Positions 7,726 to 17,159 are shown, counted from the first letter of the stretch. The stretch is 39,891 bases of DNA from Gammaproteobacteria bacterium (GCA_030831165.1 JAURLP010000015.1:1-39891), one strand, 5' to 3'. Numbers and translations are program-made. Notes: generated from the sequence alone by a model not told the origin.

Positions 7726-9300
7726 ATGTGCCAGTTAATTAATAACAAAAAACCATCTGCTGGTTTGTCTCTAGCGCTTGGGAAAATCCTGGTTTCTTTA
7801 GGTGCTTTCTTATTCAGCAGCACTCTATCGGCGCAGAGCGCTAGCCCGCTGGAAGTCAGTCAGCTTATCGATGAATATCGTGCCTCCAGGGAAAAAGTGA
7901 TTCTTCAGGACTTCATGGAATTACTGTCACTGCCAAATATTCCTGATAATCAGGATGATATGGATCTTAACGTAGATCATATTACTGCTTTATTGGAAGC
8001 AAGAGGCTTTAGTGCTCGGCGACTTCAAGCTGGAGGTTCTCCTTATATTTATGCTGAATTGATGCAGCCGGCAGCGAGTGAGACGCTACTTTTGTATGCC
8101 CATTATGATGGCCAGCCGGTTCAGCTAGAGAATTGGGCATACCCACCATTTTCACCAACTTTATTGGATGCCACCTTGCAAGCCGGTGGGCAGCCTGTAG
8201 ATGTTGAGGCGCTTACCGGGAGTTTTGATCCGGAGTGGCGCCTCTATGGTCGCTCTGCAGGGGATGACAAGATGCCTATTATTGCCTTGCTGCACACCCT
8301 GGATGCCCTGGCAGCAAATGATATTGAGCTCTCCGTTAATTTAAAAATTCTGTTTGATGGAGAAGAAGAGCGTGGCTCGCCCACGCTTGGGAATATTATT
8401 GATGCTTATCCGGGCCTGCTGGATGCTGATTTAATGCTTTTTTGTGATGCTCCAATGCACCAGTCTCGTAATGTTCAACTGGTGTTTGGGGTTAGGGGTG
8501 TAAAAACACTCAATATGACCACTTATGGGGCGAACAGGCCTTTGCATAACGGACATTATGGAAACTGGGCGCCCAATCCCTTTATGCAATTAGCGTATTT
8601 GCTGACCAGTATGCGAGATGAATCAGGCCGTATTCTTGTTGAAGGTTATTATGATGATGTGGCCCCGATTAGCGATCTGGAACGTTCAGCGATTGCAGCG
8701 ATACCTGATATAACAGAATCGCTAAAAGATGAACTTGCAATTAATACACCGGAAGGAAACGGCGCCAGAATTGAAGAGCTGGTTATGCTGCCAGCCCTGA
8801 ATGTGCGTGATATGTCAGGAGGAAGTGTAGGGAATGCTATTTCTTCGAGTGCTACAGTGGCACTAAATCTGAGGCTGGTTGCCAATCAAAAACCGGAAAC
8901 AGTTGAAGCACTGATAGAAACACACATCGCTGGGCAGGGTTTTCATATTGTTTATGAAGATCCAACAGATGATATTCTCAGGAGCAATGAAAAAGTCATT
9001 AAACTGGATTGGGTAGGAAGAGGGGGACTTGGCATTCGTACACCGATGGATGGTGTTATGCCGCAGCGCCTGGCTCAACTTTTACAAAGTGTGATACCCG
9101 AACTGATTCTTACACCAAGCATGGGAGGCGGTTTACCCCTCGAAGATTTTACTACGCGAATGGATATGCCAATTATCGTTTTGCCTTTGGCAAATCATGA
9201 TAATAATCAACATGCTGAAAATGAAAATATTCGTTTACAAAACATATGGGATGCCATGTCAATTTACGGCGTTATTCTTGCGAATTTTGGAAATCGTTAA
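7726..9300 (+). CDS. exported M20 family metallopeptidase
   Basis: A 524-residue protein with a GAGGAA ribosome site. A signal peptide (about 1-37, ending TLSAQS) follows a short polar lead. The catalytic domain shows the M20 zinc ligands in order: LLYAHYDGQP (His and catalytic Asp), LYGRSAGDDKMP (bridging Asp), DGEEERGSP (catalytic Glu and ligand Glu), LFCDAP (Asp) and a late HAENENI (His). The dimerisation domain sits between these (about 255-400). Relatives cleave dipeptides or N-acyl amino acids, so this is a periplasmic scavenger of peptides or acylated amino acids. It stands alone, divergent from the acetyltransferase gene and convergent with the ZIP-type gene. I see no missing catalytic residue. 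Confidence 0.9.
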   Translation: MCQLINNKKPSAGLSLALGKILVSLGAFLFSSTLSAQSASPLEVSQLIDEYRASREKVILQDFMELLSLPNIPDNQDDMDLNVDHITALLEARGFSARRLQAGGSPYIYAELMQPAASETLLLYAHYDGQPVQLENWAYPPFSPTLLDATLQAGGQPVDVEALTGSFDPEWRLYGRSAGDDKMPIIALLHTLDALAANDIELSVNLKILFDGEEERGSPTLGNIIDAYPGLLDADLMLFCDAPMHQSRNVQLVFGVRGVKTLNMTTYGANRPLHNGHYGNWAPNPFMQLAYLLTSMRDESGRILVEGYYDDVAPISDLERSAIAAIPDITESLKDELAINTPEGNGARIEELVMLPALNVRDMSGGSVGNAISSSATVALNLRLVANQKPETVEALIETHIAGQGFHIVYEDPTDDILRSNEKVIKLDWVGRGGLGIRTPMDGVMPQRLAQLLQSVIPELILTPSMGGGLPLEDFTTRMDMPIIVLPLANHDNNQHAENENIRLQNIWDAMSIYGVILANFGNR

Positions 9301-9350
9301 GGTTTATTCAGCCGTTTTATAGAATGCTTTATAGAGTTAAAGAGATTGAC

Positions 9351-10637
9351 TCACAAGGTGGTAAAAAATATTGCCGCAAGAAAACCTAGCAAGGTAGAAA
9401 TGCCGGTAACTCCGCCACCACGGTGATAGGCTTCAGGCAACATGGTCTCGGCAATGACTGTCAACATGGCGCCTGCTGCGATCCCTTCGACAAGGGAAAA
9501 GGTTGTCAGACTGACTTCCACGAAGTAAATGCTGCCAAGCCAGGCCCCAATTCCCGTAAATATCATTAGTGAACTCCACATAGTGAGAATTCGATTAAAG
9601 CTATAGCCCTGTTCACGCATACCAAGCGAGCTGGAAAAGGCTTCAGGAAAATTGGAAAGAAACAAGCCGGCGATCAGTGACAGGCTGATACTGGCATGCA
9701 GCATGCTGGATCCGATAACCAGAGACTCTGGAATACCGTCCAGAAAAATTCCTAACCATATGGCTAACGGTGCGGCGCTGAAGCTTGTTGCCGCTTCCTT
9801 TATATCACTGGCTATTGGAGGCGTAATGGCAGCATCAACTCGATGTTTGGCCTGATCAAACCAATCCTCGGCTTGCTCCTTGGATAATGTTTTTTCTGAA
9901 CCCAGTTCTTTGAGTCTTTGTCCGGTCAGCTCCATTATAGCTTCAGCAAAAACAGGGGTTTCGCGAACGAGCTCATCGAAATCTTCTTTTTTTATTTCCC
10001 AGGCTGTCACTTTCCCATCAGCAAGGATGGTCGCAGTATGAACATTTCCTGTGATTAAGGAGATTTCTCCTACAACATCATCCGGACCTAAAGCTGTAAT
10101 TTGGTGATGGTGTATATCATCAATAACCTTAACCTTGCCTTCATCAATTATGTAAAGGCTCTCTGCTTCATTGCCCTGCCTGAGGAGGACTTGTCCGGGC
10201 CGGAAAATCTGGCGTTCGATAAGAGGTACCAGATGTTGCATCTGCTCGGGAGGCAGGGCATTAAATAAAGGAGAACGGCTTAATCGCTTGAACAGACGTT
10301 TATAGTCTGAGCTTTTGGAACGAGTAAGATAGCTTACCGTAGTACCAACTTTACGCAGGAAGCCACCACGACTGTTAATCCATCTGTTTAATATGACAAA
10401 CAGTATGCCGCCGATCAGACAGCCGGTAGCAAGCTCATAATAGTGGTCTCTATCCAGAGCTTCTCCAACAAGATCAATAGTCAAAGCAGCAAGCAGAGCG
10501 CCTCCACCAAATGCCATTAATGCAGCAATTACTCTATTTCCAGGCGACCAGAACCGGGCAAAAATTGCGCCTAAAGGTAATGAGGCTGCACTGATTAAAC
10601 CAAATATAAATGCTTGAAGGGCAATGGATTCTGGCAT
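9351..10637 (-). CDS. ZIP-family metal transporter with an inserted cyclic-nucleotide-binding domain
   Basis: A 428-residue protein with an unusual split layout. Residues about 1-90 are membrane helices 1-3 of a ZIP/GufA-like permease, including FGGGALLAALTIDLVGEAL. Residues about 115-245 are a soluble cNMP-binding (CNBD) fold: LFNALPPEQMQHLVPLIERQ, FRPGQVLLRQGNEAESLYIIDEG and VGEISLITGNVHTATILA. Residues about 285-428 contain the remaining helices with the ZIP metal-site motifs GIFLDGIPES, SNFPEAFSSSLG and EGIAAGAMLTVIAETMLPEAYHRGG. The metal residues of helices 4 and 5 (His replaced by Asn-Phe-Pro-Glu and Asp-Gly-Ile-Pro-Glu forms) are as in ZIP relatives. Ligand or redox gating of divalent metal flux is inferred from the architecture only. 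Confidence 0.85.
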   Translation of the reverse strand: MPESIALQAFIFGLISAASLPLGAIFARFWSPGNRVIAALMAFGGGALLAALTIDLVGEALDRDHYYELATGCLIGGILFVILNRWINSRGGFLRKVGTTVSYLTRSKSSDYKRLFKRLSRSPLFNALPPEQMQHLVPLIERQIFRPGQVLLRQGNEAESLYIIDEGKVKVIDDIHHHQITALGPDDVVGEISLITGNVHTATILADGKVTAWEIKKEDFDELVRETPVFAEAIMELTGQRLKELGSEKTLSKEQAEDWFDQAKHRVDAAITPPIASDIKEAATSFSAAPLAIWLGIFLDGIPESLVIGSSMLHASISLSLIAGLFLSNFPEAFSSSLGMREQGYSFNRILTMWSSLMIFTGIGAWLGSIYFVEVSLTTFSLVEGIAAGAMLTVIAETMLPEAYHRGGGVTGISTLLGFLAAIFFTTL

Positions 10638-10771
10638 AGCTTTGTTTTAACACAATAACGAATTAGTCTACTCTTATGTTTGCTATAGTAGATACAGGAA
10701 GCTTGTTACGACAATTGTTTTATCGATTTTCTAGATAAGACTTGTTCTTTATCAAGCTCTTTTTTTATCAA

Positions 10772-10797
10772 CCTTAGTTCCAGCTTAAGGGTTTTTT
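10772..10797 (+). promoter_or_regulatory. terminator-like hairpin overlapping the ribosome site of the DAACS gene
   Basis: CCTTAG and TTAAGG pair (one G-U) around a 7-base loop and are followed by G and six T, immediately before the ATG at 10798. The right arm contains the likely ribosome site AAGGG. The element could sequester the site or stop transcription, but the stem is short. Confidence 0.3.
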
Positions 10798-11994
10798 ATG
10801 AAATTAATTATCAAGTTACTGCTTGGCATTATAGCCGGATTAATCATTGGTTTGTTTGCCCCTGATTTTATTGTTCGACTTTTACTAACGATTCAGACCG
10901 TTATCGGTGCATTAATTGTATTCCTCATTCCATTTATAATTTTGTTTTTTATCAGTCATGGGATATCAAGTCTTCCGCATTCATCGGGAAGAATTTTGGG
11001 ATTCACAATAGTTACTGCGTATGTTTCAACAATCGTTGCAACATTCATCGCCTGCGCGATTGCACTGGTTCTACTTCCAGCTTTATTAACGGGAGTAGAC
11101 CCTGAATCAGTTAGTGTTCAGTCTATTGAATTAACGCCATTTATAGATTTTAGTGTTGCTCCAGTTATGGATGTCGTGACTGCATTATTGACAGCATTTT
11201 TGTTTGGCATAGGTATTCAGTTGACTTCTTCCAGCGTAAATACAAGTGCATTAAAAGACATCATAGCGCAGGGTAAACTAATCATTGAAATAGCGATAAG
11301 AAAAGTCGTGATACCTTTATTGCCTTTTTATATTGCCGGTATTTTTGGCAATCTGGCGGCAAGCGGTACTGCTTTTGTCTATCTATATACCTTTGCCAAA
11401 GTATTGGCTCTGGTCATGATACTGCACTGGTTATGGATACTTGTGCTTTATGCAGTTGCTGCCATTGTTTCTGGTAGAAACATGTTTAGCCTTATTAAAG
11501 TCATGTTGCCGGCGTATGTAACGGCCATTGGAACCATGTCCAGTGCGGCAACGATTCCGGTAACTCTCCGCCAGGCAGAACAAAATAAAATATCCGGACC
11601 TACACGTGAATTTGTGATACCTCTTTGTGCATCAATTCATCTATCGGGCAGTTCTATTACCATCATAACCTGCGCTGTCGCAGTAATGCTTTTAACCCCT
11701 TCTCTGGCGACACCTGGCTTGTTGATGCTGCTTCCATTTATCCTTACTCTTGGTGTGATTACTATCGCTGCGCCGGGTGTTCCTGGCGGGACAATATTGG
11801 CAGCACTTGGCATACTTTCAAGCATATTGGGCTTTGATGAAACGGCACTAGCATTGATGATTGCCCTGTTTTTAGCTCAAGACAGTTTTGGTACAGCATG
11901 TAATATTATCGGCGATGGTGCCATAGCTGTAATGGTAGATACTCAAGCAGACGCAAATACAAACGCTAAAGAATTAAAGATGGATAATCATTAA
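10798..11994 (+). CDS. dicarboxylate/amino acid:cation symporter (DAACS, SLC1-like)
   Basis: A 398-residue membrane protein, slightly short for the family (usually 400-440). The re-entrant loop 1 has the serine-rich motif GTMSSAATIPVTL (about 247-259). The helix 7 region has IPLCASIHLSGSS. Re-entrant loop 2 is PGVPGGTILAAL (about 323-334), and helix 8 carries QDSFGTACNIIGDGAIAVMVD (about 361-381), where Asp and Asn normally bind substrate and sodium. The absence of the conserved Arg after the helix 8 Asp-Asn pair suggests a neutral or unusual substrate rather than aspartate or glutamate; this is inference. The gene is convergent with the sugar-porter gene, with a gap of only 20 bases. Confidence 0.85.
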   Translation: MKLIIKLLLGIIAGLIIGLFAPDFIVRLLLTIQTVIGALIVFLIPFIILFFISHGISSLPHSSGRILGFTIVTAYVSTIVATFIACAIALVLLPALLTGVDPESVSVQSIELTPFIDFSVAPVMDVVTALLTAFLFGIGIQLTSSSVNTSALKDIIAQGKLIIEIAIRKVVIPLLPFYIAGIFGNLAASGTAFVYLYTFAKVLALVMILHWLWILVLYAVAAIVSGRNMFSLIKVMLPAYVTAIGTMSSAATIPVTLRQAEQNKISGPTREFVIPLCASIHLSGSSITIITCAVAVMLLTPSLATPGLLMLLPFILTLGVITIAAPGVPGGTILAALGILSSILGFDETALALMIALFLAQDSFGTACNIIGDGAIAVMVDTQADANTNAKELKMDNH

Positions 11995-12014
11995 ACTTCG
12001 AATAATCAGTCTGT

Positions 12015-13487
12015 TTAATCCTGGTCCGGTTCAATTTCGTCGGCACTATGAAATACTTTTTCACCTGTCCAGATGGATTCCAATTCCTCAAGGGTTTTGC
12101 CTTTTGTCTCTGGCACTAAACGCCAGACAAAAATAAATGTGATAACACTTAATGTCGCAAAGATAAGATAGGGCAGTGCACCATTAAACGTTTCATTATT
12201 AAGCTGGCTTCCATTAACAACAGGAAAACTGTTAGCAACGATCGCATTGAACAACCATTGTGCGGCCACGGCAATTGCCATCGCAATACTACGAATGGTA
12301 TTGGGGAATATTTCAGACAGTAATACCCATACAACTGGTCCCAAAGACATAGCAAAAGAGCCGATAAATAATAAAATCGCCAGTAAGGATAGAATGCCAA
12401 TCTGTTGGGTGTAGAGGCTTATCGTCAAGATACTTAGCCCTAAAAACATTCCAGTCGTTCCAATCAGCATCAGCGGTTTACGCCCCCATTTGTCGATGGT
12501 AAAAATTGCGATAAAGGTGAAGATCAGGTTTACGCCAGCAGTCCATAATTGCTGCTTCAACGCGTCTTCAGGACCATAACCCAGGGCATTGCTAAAAATT
12601 TCAGCGCCGTAGTAAAGAATGGCATTAATCCCTGTTACCTGCTGGAAAACGGAAAGCATGATGCCAATAAATAAAATAAAACCCATGCCTTTGGTGGCAA
12701 GCGTGACCCGGTGGTGCTGTTTGGTATCAGAAAAAGATAATGCAATATCTTCTAATTCAAGCCGGGCTTCTTCTGCGCTTGATGTGATTTTTGCCAGGAC
12801 TTCCCGGGCTTCAGATTGTCGACCTTTCAGCATTAGCCATCGAGGAGTATGTGGCACAAAAAACAGAAGAATAAAAAACAGACCTGCAGGAATGAGCTCA
12901 GACCAAAACATGATTCGCCACCCACGTTCGACATTCCGGGTGTGTAGCTCCGCATTAGCTAGTGAAGACAGGTTTTGTGCACCGCTGTTACCAATAAAGT
13001 AAGTCACAACAAACACAACAAAAAAACCAATGACCACTGCCAGCTGGTAGTAAGAAACCATTTGACCTCTTTCTTTTGGTGGAGAGATTTCTGCGATATA
13101 CATTGGGGCTGTCATCGATGCCATACCGACACCCAAACCGCCCAGGATACGAAAAAAAGCCAGCACTGAAAGAGAATCAGCGGCTCCAGACCCCCAGGCT
13201 GAGAGGATAAATAAAATAGCAGAAAAAATAAGGGTAAATTTCCGGCTAATCTTTTTAGTCAGATATCCACTAAGCAGGGCCCCAAACAGGCAGCCATATA
13301 TTGCACTGCTTACTGCCCAACCTTGTTCTGCATTACTTAATTGAAAATACTCCGTAAAGTAAAGCTGGCTTCCGGAGATAACACCAGTGTCATAACCGAA
13401 TAACAATCCACCCATGGCGACAACTGCAGTGATGGACAGAATGGTGATTCGCTTATGCTTTGTAGCATGGCTAGTGACTATGTCCAA
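12015..13487 (-). CDS. sugar porter family MFS transporter
   Basis: A 490-residue, twelve-helix permease. Signatures of the sugar-porter family are all present: GGLLFGYDTGVISGSQLYF in helix 1, RILGGLGVGMASMTAPMYIAEISP (helix 4-5, PMYxxEISP), the QQVTGINAILYYGAEIF motif in helix 7, DKWGRKPLM between helices 8 and 9, and VPETKGKTLEELE at the C-terminus. It imports hexoses or pentoses by proton symport; the QQVTGIN motif with tyrosines fits XylE/GalP-like proteins. The start appears to be TTG, with AAGG eight bases upstream, since the next in-frame ATG falls inside helix 1. No sugar-catabolic genes lie nearby. Confidence 0.9.
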   Translation of the reverse strand: MDIVTSHATKHKRITILSITAVVAMGGLLFGYDTGVISGSQLYFTEYFQLSNAEQGWAVSSAIYGCLFGALLSGYLTKKISRKFTLIFSAILFILSAWGSGAADSLSVLAFFRILGGLGVGMASMTAPMYIAEISPPKERGQMVSYYQLAVVIGFFVVFVVTYFIGNSGAQNLSSLANAELHTRNVERGWRIMFWSELIPAGLFFILLFFVPHTPRWLMLKGRQSEAREVLAKITSSAEEARLELEDIALSFSDTKQHHRVTLATKGMGFILFIGIMLSVFQQVTGINAILYYGAEIFSNALGYGPEDALKQQLWTAGVNLIFTFIAIFTIDKWGRKPLMLIGTTGMFLGLSILTISLYTQQIGILSLLAILLFIGSFAMSLGPVVWVLLSEIFPNTIRSIAMAIAVAAQWLFNAIVANSFPVVNGSQLNNETFNGALPYLIFATLSVITFIFVWRLVPETKGKTLEELESIWTGEKVFHSADEIEPDQD

Positions 13488-13598
13488 AATATTTACCTTA
13501 TCTGATGAAATTAGTAGTAAGCCCTGGAACTTTTGAGGTTTTTATTATTGGCAAATAGTCCAAACCTGTCATTTAGATGTCTGCAGGGGCTTAATCCA

Positions 13599-14654
13599 TT
13601 AAAGTTGTTCAATCAGCTCCACAAGAAGCCCATCGGGACTGCGGACAAGTATGCCCAGACGATCATTGCCCAGATTTACAGGCTTTCTACCAGCGGTTTC
13701 AATGGTAAATCCGGCCTCATCAATCTGATTCACCAGATCGGGCAAACCTTCAACCAGCAACGAAATGACGGAAGCGCCCGGGTCCTGAACATCAGGCTCT
13801 CGTTTGGTTCGTTCTATGTTACTGAATTCCCAGAAAAACCAGACATTGGTAGATCCGGGGGGTTGGGTGCGACCCGATGTGGCTACCGCTTCCGGCGTTC
13901 CTTCAAGCAGTAGAACGGCATCAACTACTGTATTGGGATCTGCTGCCTCATAACCAAGAATGTCCCCATAAAATTCCATTGAGCGTTTTCTTTCATCAAG
14001 AGCTAATGATGAGCGGGCATTATATATATTGCTGCTCTCAGGAACGTCAGTGACAAAAGAGTTACCTGATTGCACAAACTCAAATACGAAACCATCAGGG
14101 TCGCGCATCATGACTGCTCGGGTATCATTACGGGGGCGCTGGGTATAAACCGGGGCTCCTCCAGTGGTATCCACGATGATGTCATAGTCGTTTACAGCCG
14201 CGAAAGCGGCATCGATATCTCGGACAGAAATTGAAAATCTTGTGACGCCTGGGTCATACAGACGCTGACTGAAAGCATTGCCTTCCACCCCAGAGAAAGC
14301 AATTAGCTGAAAGTCCATTTCGGACCCGGGAATATTGAAAGTGACTACCTGAGCAGTGGCTTGAGGGTAAGCCTTTTGCAGATGATTTAATAATGCTGAA
14401 TTCTCGAGTGGGACTGGGCCCGAGACCAGGTCAAAGCCAACACCATCACGATAAAACTCAAGTGAGGGATTGATATCTGCAACAACATGAATAAGCGCAT
14501 TGGGTTCCAGCATGCGTCCTTCGGTTACCGGGCTAGTAACGATGGGGCCTGCATTCATGTCTGCTTGTGTAGTAACAGGGCTAGTGTCATTGTCGCAAGA
14601 AACAAGAGCTAGGCCGGCAACAGATAAAAGTAATAGTTGATATAAGCTGTTCAT
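13599..14654 (-). CDS. exported lipoprotein with two VOC (glyoxalase-like) modules
   Basis: A 351-residue protein. I chose the ATG at 14654 because GGAG lies six bases upstream and the first residues then form a lipoprotein signal with lipobox LVSC (Cys 20). Two vicinal-oxygen-chelate modules follow. The first starts ALIHVVADINPSLEFYRDGVGFDL (about 53-77) and ends RDPDGFVFEFVQSG. The second starts LALDERKRSMEFYGDILGYEA and ends RSPDGLLVELIEQL. Each module has the paired beta-alpha-beta-beta-beta pattern and a terminal Glu that commonly binds metal. VOC proteins include glyoxalases, dioxygenases and resistance proteins; exported lipoprotein forms are less usual. The neighbouring exported hydrolase lies upstream on the same strand with a 47-base gap, so the two may be co-transcribed. 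Confidence 0.85.
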   Translation of the reverse strand: MNSLYQLLLLSVAGLALVSCDNDTSPVTTQADMNAGPIVTSPVTEGRMLEPNALIHVVADINPSLEFYRDGVGFDLVSGPVPLENSALLNHLQKAYPQATAQVVTFNIPGSEMDFQLIAFSGVEGNAFSQRLYDPGVTRFSISVRDIDAAFAAVNDYDIIVDTTGGAPVYTQRPRNDTRAVMMRDPDGFVFEFVQSGNSFVTDVPESSNIYNARSSLALDERKRSMEFYGDILGYEAADPNTVVDAVLLLEGTPEAVATSGRTQPPGSTNVWFFWEFSNIERTKREPDVQDPGASVISLLVEGLPDLVNQIDEAGFTIETAGRKPVNLGNDRLGILVRSPDGLLVELIEQL

Positions 14655-14701
14655 GAGAGGCTCCAATAACTTGAATATTAAAAGGGATAGTTGCTGAAAG
14701 C

Positions 14702-15610
14702 TTATTCCCAGGCTTTATGCATTACAACCCAGTCCGGGTTTGTACAAAGATCGCAATCTTCGCCGAAAAAATAGGCCTCGGCCTCATGGTTTTCATTTAA
14801 CATGAAGTCCAGCCAATTTACGTAGATCTTTTCAGCCTGAGTCAGCATCAAGGTATCTCCAACTCCTTCGCGAATACCATAAAGCAGTCCGGAATGGCCG
14901 GCATATTTGTTTTCAGCATAATAAGCAGGGGTATCAGTGAGATTGAAGTTGGCTATGGAATTTTCATAGGCAATATCTGTATTTCCGCCATTTACCCATA
15001 AAACAGGCGTATGCAGGTTTTCCAGTTCACTTCTACAGACACCAAGCTCGCATGCTTCAAAAAATCCAGTATTAAAGGCAAGAACTGTTTTTGTGCGGCT
15101 ATCGGCTCCTGCAATCAGAGCCTCTAGTCCGCCACATGATTGCCCGGCAACAGCAATTTTGGATAAATCAGCTCTATTGTTGAATTGTATAGCGGCTTCA
15201 TCAGATTCAAGCCAGTCCAGCGCGTTAAGCAGATTTTGCGGTTGCACAGATCCACCTGTAATAGCTGGGGCATCAAATGCTCCATTTGCAACAACAATAA
15301 AGCCATGTGTGGCAACCAGTGTTGAAATGAAAACAAAGCCATAATTGCTGTCACGGCATGCACCATTTGCCCAGACTACCACTGGCAATGAATTTTCATT
15401 AAATCGATTCAGGTCAGCTGGCCGATAAACCGTATGGTCTTGCAGGCCATAAGATGGTTCACGGGTAGTTGGGAAAGACTGTTCGATGGCAGGTTTTTGC
15501 CAATTGTAATTGGCGTTATCAGATTCCGCGCCGATACTGGGCAAAGAGGTAAAAATTAACAGTAGAGAAATTGACGACTTGGTAAGGAAGCTATTTATTT
15601 TTATTTTCAT
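14702..15610 (-). CDS. exported alpha/beta hydrolase
   Basis: A 302-residue protein with GAGG before the ATG and a signal peptide ending in SIGA (about residue 28). The nucleophile elbow is GQSCGG (Ser near 157). The Asp is likely in VNGGNTDIAYEN and the His in YAGHSG. An oxyanion-type motif VVWANGACRDSN lies about 76-87. The layout resembles dienelactone-hydrolase or chlorophyllase/PET-hydrolase-like secreted esterases. Two cysteine pairs (ACELGVC and CDLC) probably form disulfides in the periplasm. It is followed by the VOC lipoprotein in the same direction. The substrate is not predictable from the sequence. Confidence 0.85.
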   Translation of the reverse strand: MKIKINSFLTKSSISLLLIFTSLPSIGAESDNANYNWQKPAIEQSFPTTREPSYGLQDHTVYRPADLNRFNENSLPVVVWANGACRDSNYGFVFISTLVATHGFIVVANGAFDAPAITGGSVQPQNLLNALDWLESDEAAIQFNNRADLSKIAVAGQSCGGLEALIAGADSRTKTVLAFNTGFFEACELGVCRSELENLHTPVLWVNGGNTDIAYENSIANFNLTDTPAYYAENKYAGHSGLLYGIREGVGDTLMLTQAEKIYVNWLDFMLNENHEAEAYFFGEDCDLCTNPDWVVMHKAWE

Positions 15611-15844
15611 TTGCGCCTCGCTAATTAACTAGAATTTTTAGTATCTTGGAACAGCAGTATAGGGTTTGTGAGTGAATATTGTGAAGTAAAAACTCGTCCT
15701 TAACCTGCAGGCTTGGAACTCTATTTCAAGGTATTGCTATTGTAAGCACGTGGGCAGGGAGTAATATAGTGTTGCATAGAGATCTTAAAGCTGGAAAATC
15801 AGCGCAGATAATTACAAGATTCTAAAAAAATAAGAGGATAAACG
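15611..15844. other. intergenic region upstream of metY, no clear element
   Basis: This divergent 234-base spacer between the exported hydrolase and metY must hold promoters for both. I looked for a SAM riboswitch, a MetJ box array or a terminator hairpin and saw none that is convincing. AGAGGA about 6 bases before the metY ATG is a good ribosome site. Confidence 0.4.
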
Positions 15845-17119
15845 ATGAAACTAGAAACGATCGCTCTCCACTCTGGGTATGATGGAGATCCGGCAACCAA
15901 TGCAGCTACAACGCCAATTTATCAAACGACTTCTTATACCTTTGATAATACCCAGCACGGTGCAGACCTATTTAACCTTGCGGTTCCAGGAAATATTTAC
16001 ACACGCATCATGAATCCTACTACGGCAGTATTGGAAGCGCGCCTGACCGAAATGGAAGGCGGTATAGGAGCCTTGGCGGTAGCTTCTGGCATGGCTGCAA
16101 TTACCTATGCTATTCAGGCTATTACCAAAGTCGGTAGCAATATTGTCAGTACATCGCAGCTTTATGGTGGCACCTATAATTTCTTTGCCCATACCCTGCC
16201 ATCTCAGGGAGTAGAAACAAGGTTTGCATCATTTGAAGATCATGCCGGCTTGGAAGCCTTAATTGATGAGAACACCAAGGCGCTTTTTTGTGAAACCATT
16301 GGCAACCCGGCAGGTAATGTTGTTGATATCGAAGCACTTGCCAATATTGCACATAAGCACGGCATTCCGCTAATAGTTGATAATACGGTTGCGACGCCAT
16401 TTTTATGCAAGGTCTTTGATTTAGGCGCCGATATTGCTGTGCATTCCCTAACCAAATATATTGGTGGTCATGGTACTTCCATTGGAGGGATTATTGTTGA
16501 TTCAGGCAAGTTTGACTGGTCGGCACATAAAGATAAATATCCAATGCTAAACGAACCAGATCCTTCATATCATGGTGTCGTGTATACCGAAGCACTAGGT
16601 GAAGCGGCCTATATTGGTCGTTGCCGAGTGGTCCCTCTGCGTAATACAGGCGCTGCATTATCACCGATGAATGCATTTCAGATTATGCAGGGGCTGGAAA
16701 CTCTTGGCTTGCGTATGGAGCGTCATTGTGAAAATGCGCTTAAAGTCGCAGAATATCTTGAAGCACACGAACAAGTTGAATGGGTTAACTATGCTGGTTT
16801 GAAACCAAGTCCTTATCATGAGGTTTGCCAGAAAATAGTCGGTGGTCGTCCCTCCGGTATTCTGACTTTTGGTATCAAAGGTGGCGAAGCTGCCGGTGCA
16901 AAATTTATTGACGCACTACAGATGATTCTGCGCTTGGTGAATATTGGTGACGCTAAATCCTTAGCCTGCCACCCTGCATCGACAACGCACAGACAATTAA
17001 ATGAAGATGAGTTGGCAACAGCCGGCGTCAGCAAAGAGATGGTTCGTTTATCGATAGGTATTGAACATATTGATGATATTCTGGCTGATATTGAACAGGC
17101 CTTGGCGGCGGCAAAATAA
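15845..17119 (+). CDS. metY: O-acetylhomoserine aminocarboxypropyltransferase (O-acetylhomoserine sulfhydrylase)
   Basis: A 424-residue PLP enzyme of the Cys/Met metabolism family. It starts METIALHSGY-like (MKLETIALHSG). It contains YTRIMNPTTAVLEARLTEMEGG (about 51-72), VASGMAAITYAI around the phosphate-binding region, and IVDNTVATPFLCK. The Schiff-base lysine lies in HSLTKYIGGHG (about 201-211), and the C-terminal LACHPASTTHRQL is typical. Length and the long insertion after the lysine region (WSAHKDKYPMLNEPDPSYHG) are diagnostic of MetY rather than MetB or MetZ. It makes homocysteine directly from O-acetylhomoserine and sulfide. It is monocistronic with a very strong terminator after it. 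Confidence 0.93.
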   Translation: MKLETIALHSGYDGDPATNAATTPIYQTTSYTFDNTQHGADLFNLAVPGNIYTRIMNPTTAVLEARLTEMEGGIGALAVASGMAAITYAIQAITKVGSNIVSTSQLYGGTYNFFAHTLPSQGVETRFASFEDHAGLEALIDENTKALFCETIGNPAGNVVDIEALANIAHKHGIPLIVDNTVATPFLCKVFDLGADIAVHSLTKYIGGHGTSIGGIIVDSGKFDWSAHKDKYPMLNEPDPSYHGVVYTEALGEAAYIGRCRVVPLRNTGAALSPMNAFQIMQGLETLGLRMERHCENALKVAEYLEAHEQVEWVNYAGLKPSPYHEVCQKIVGGRPSGILTFGIKGGEAAGAKFIDALQMILRLVNIGDAKSLACHPASTTHRQLNEDELATAGVSKEMVRLSIGIEHIDDILADIEQALAAAK

Positions 17120-17159
17120 AAACTTACTTTGTAAACCTTTAGTGTATAAAGCTAGTCAT

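Noticed and set aside
15611-15844. A SAM riboswitch upstream of metY
   Set aside because: I find no recognisable SAM aptamer core or terminator-antiterminator pair, although a covariance search would settle it.
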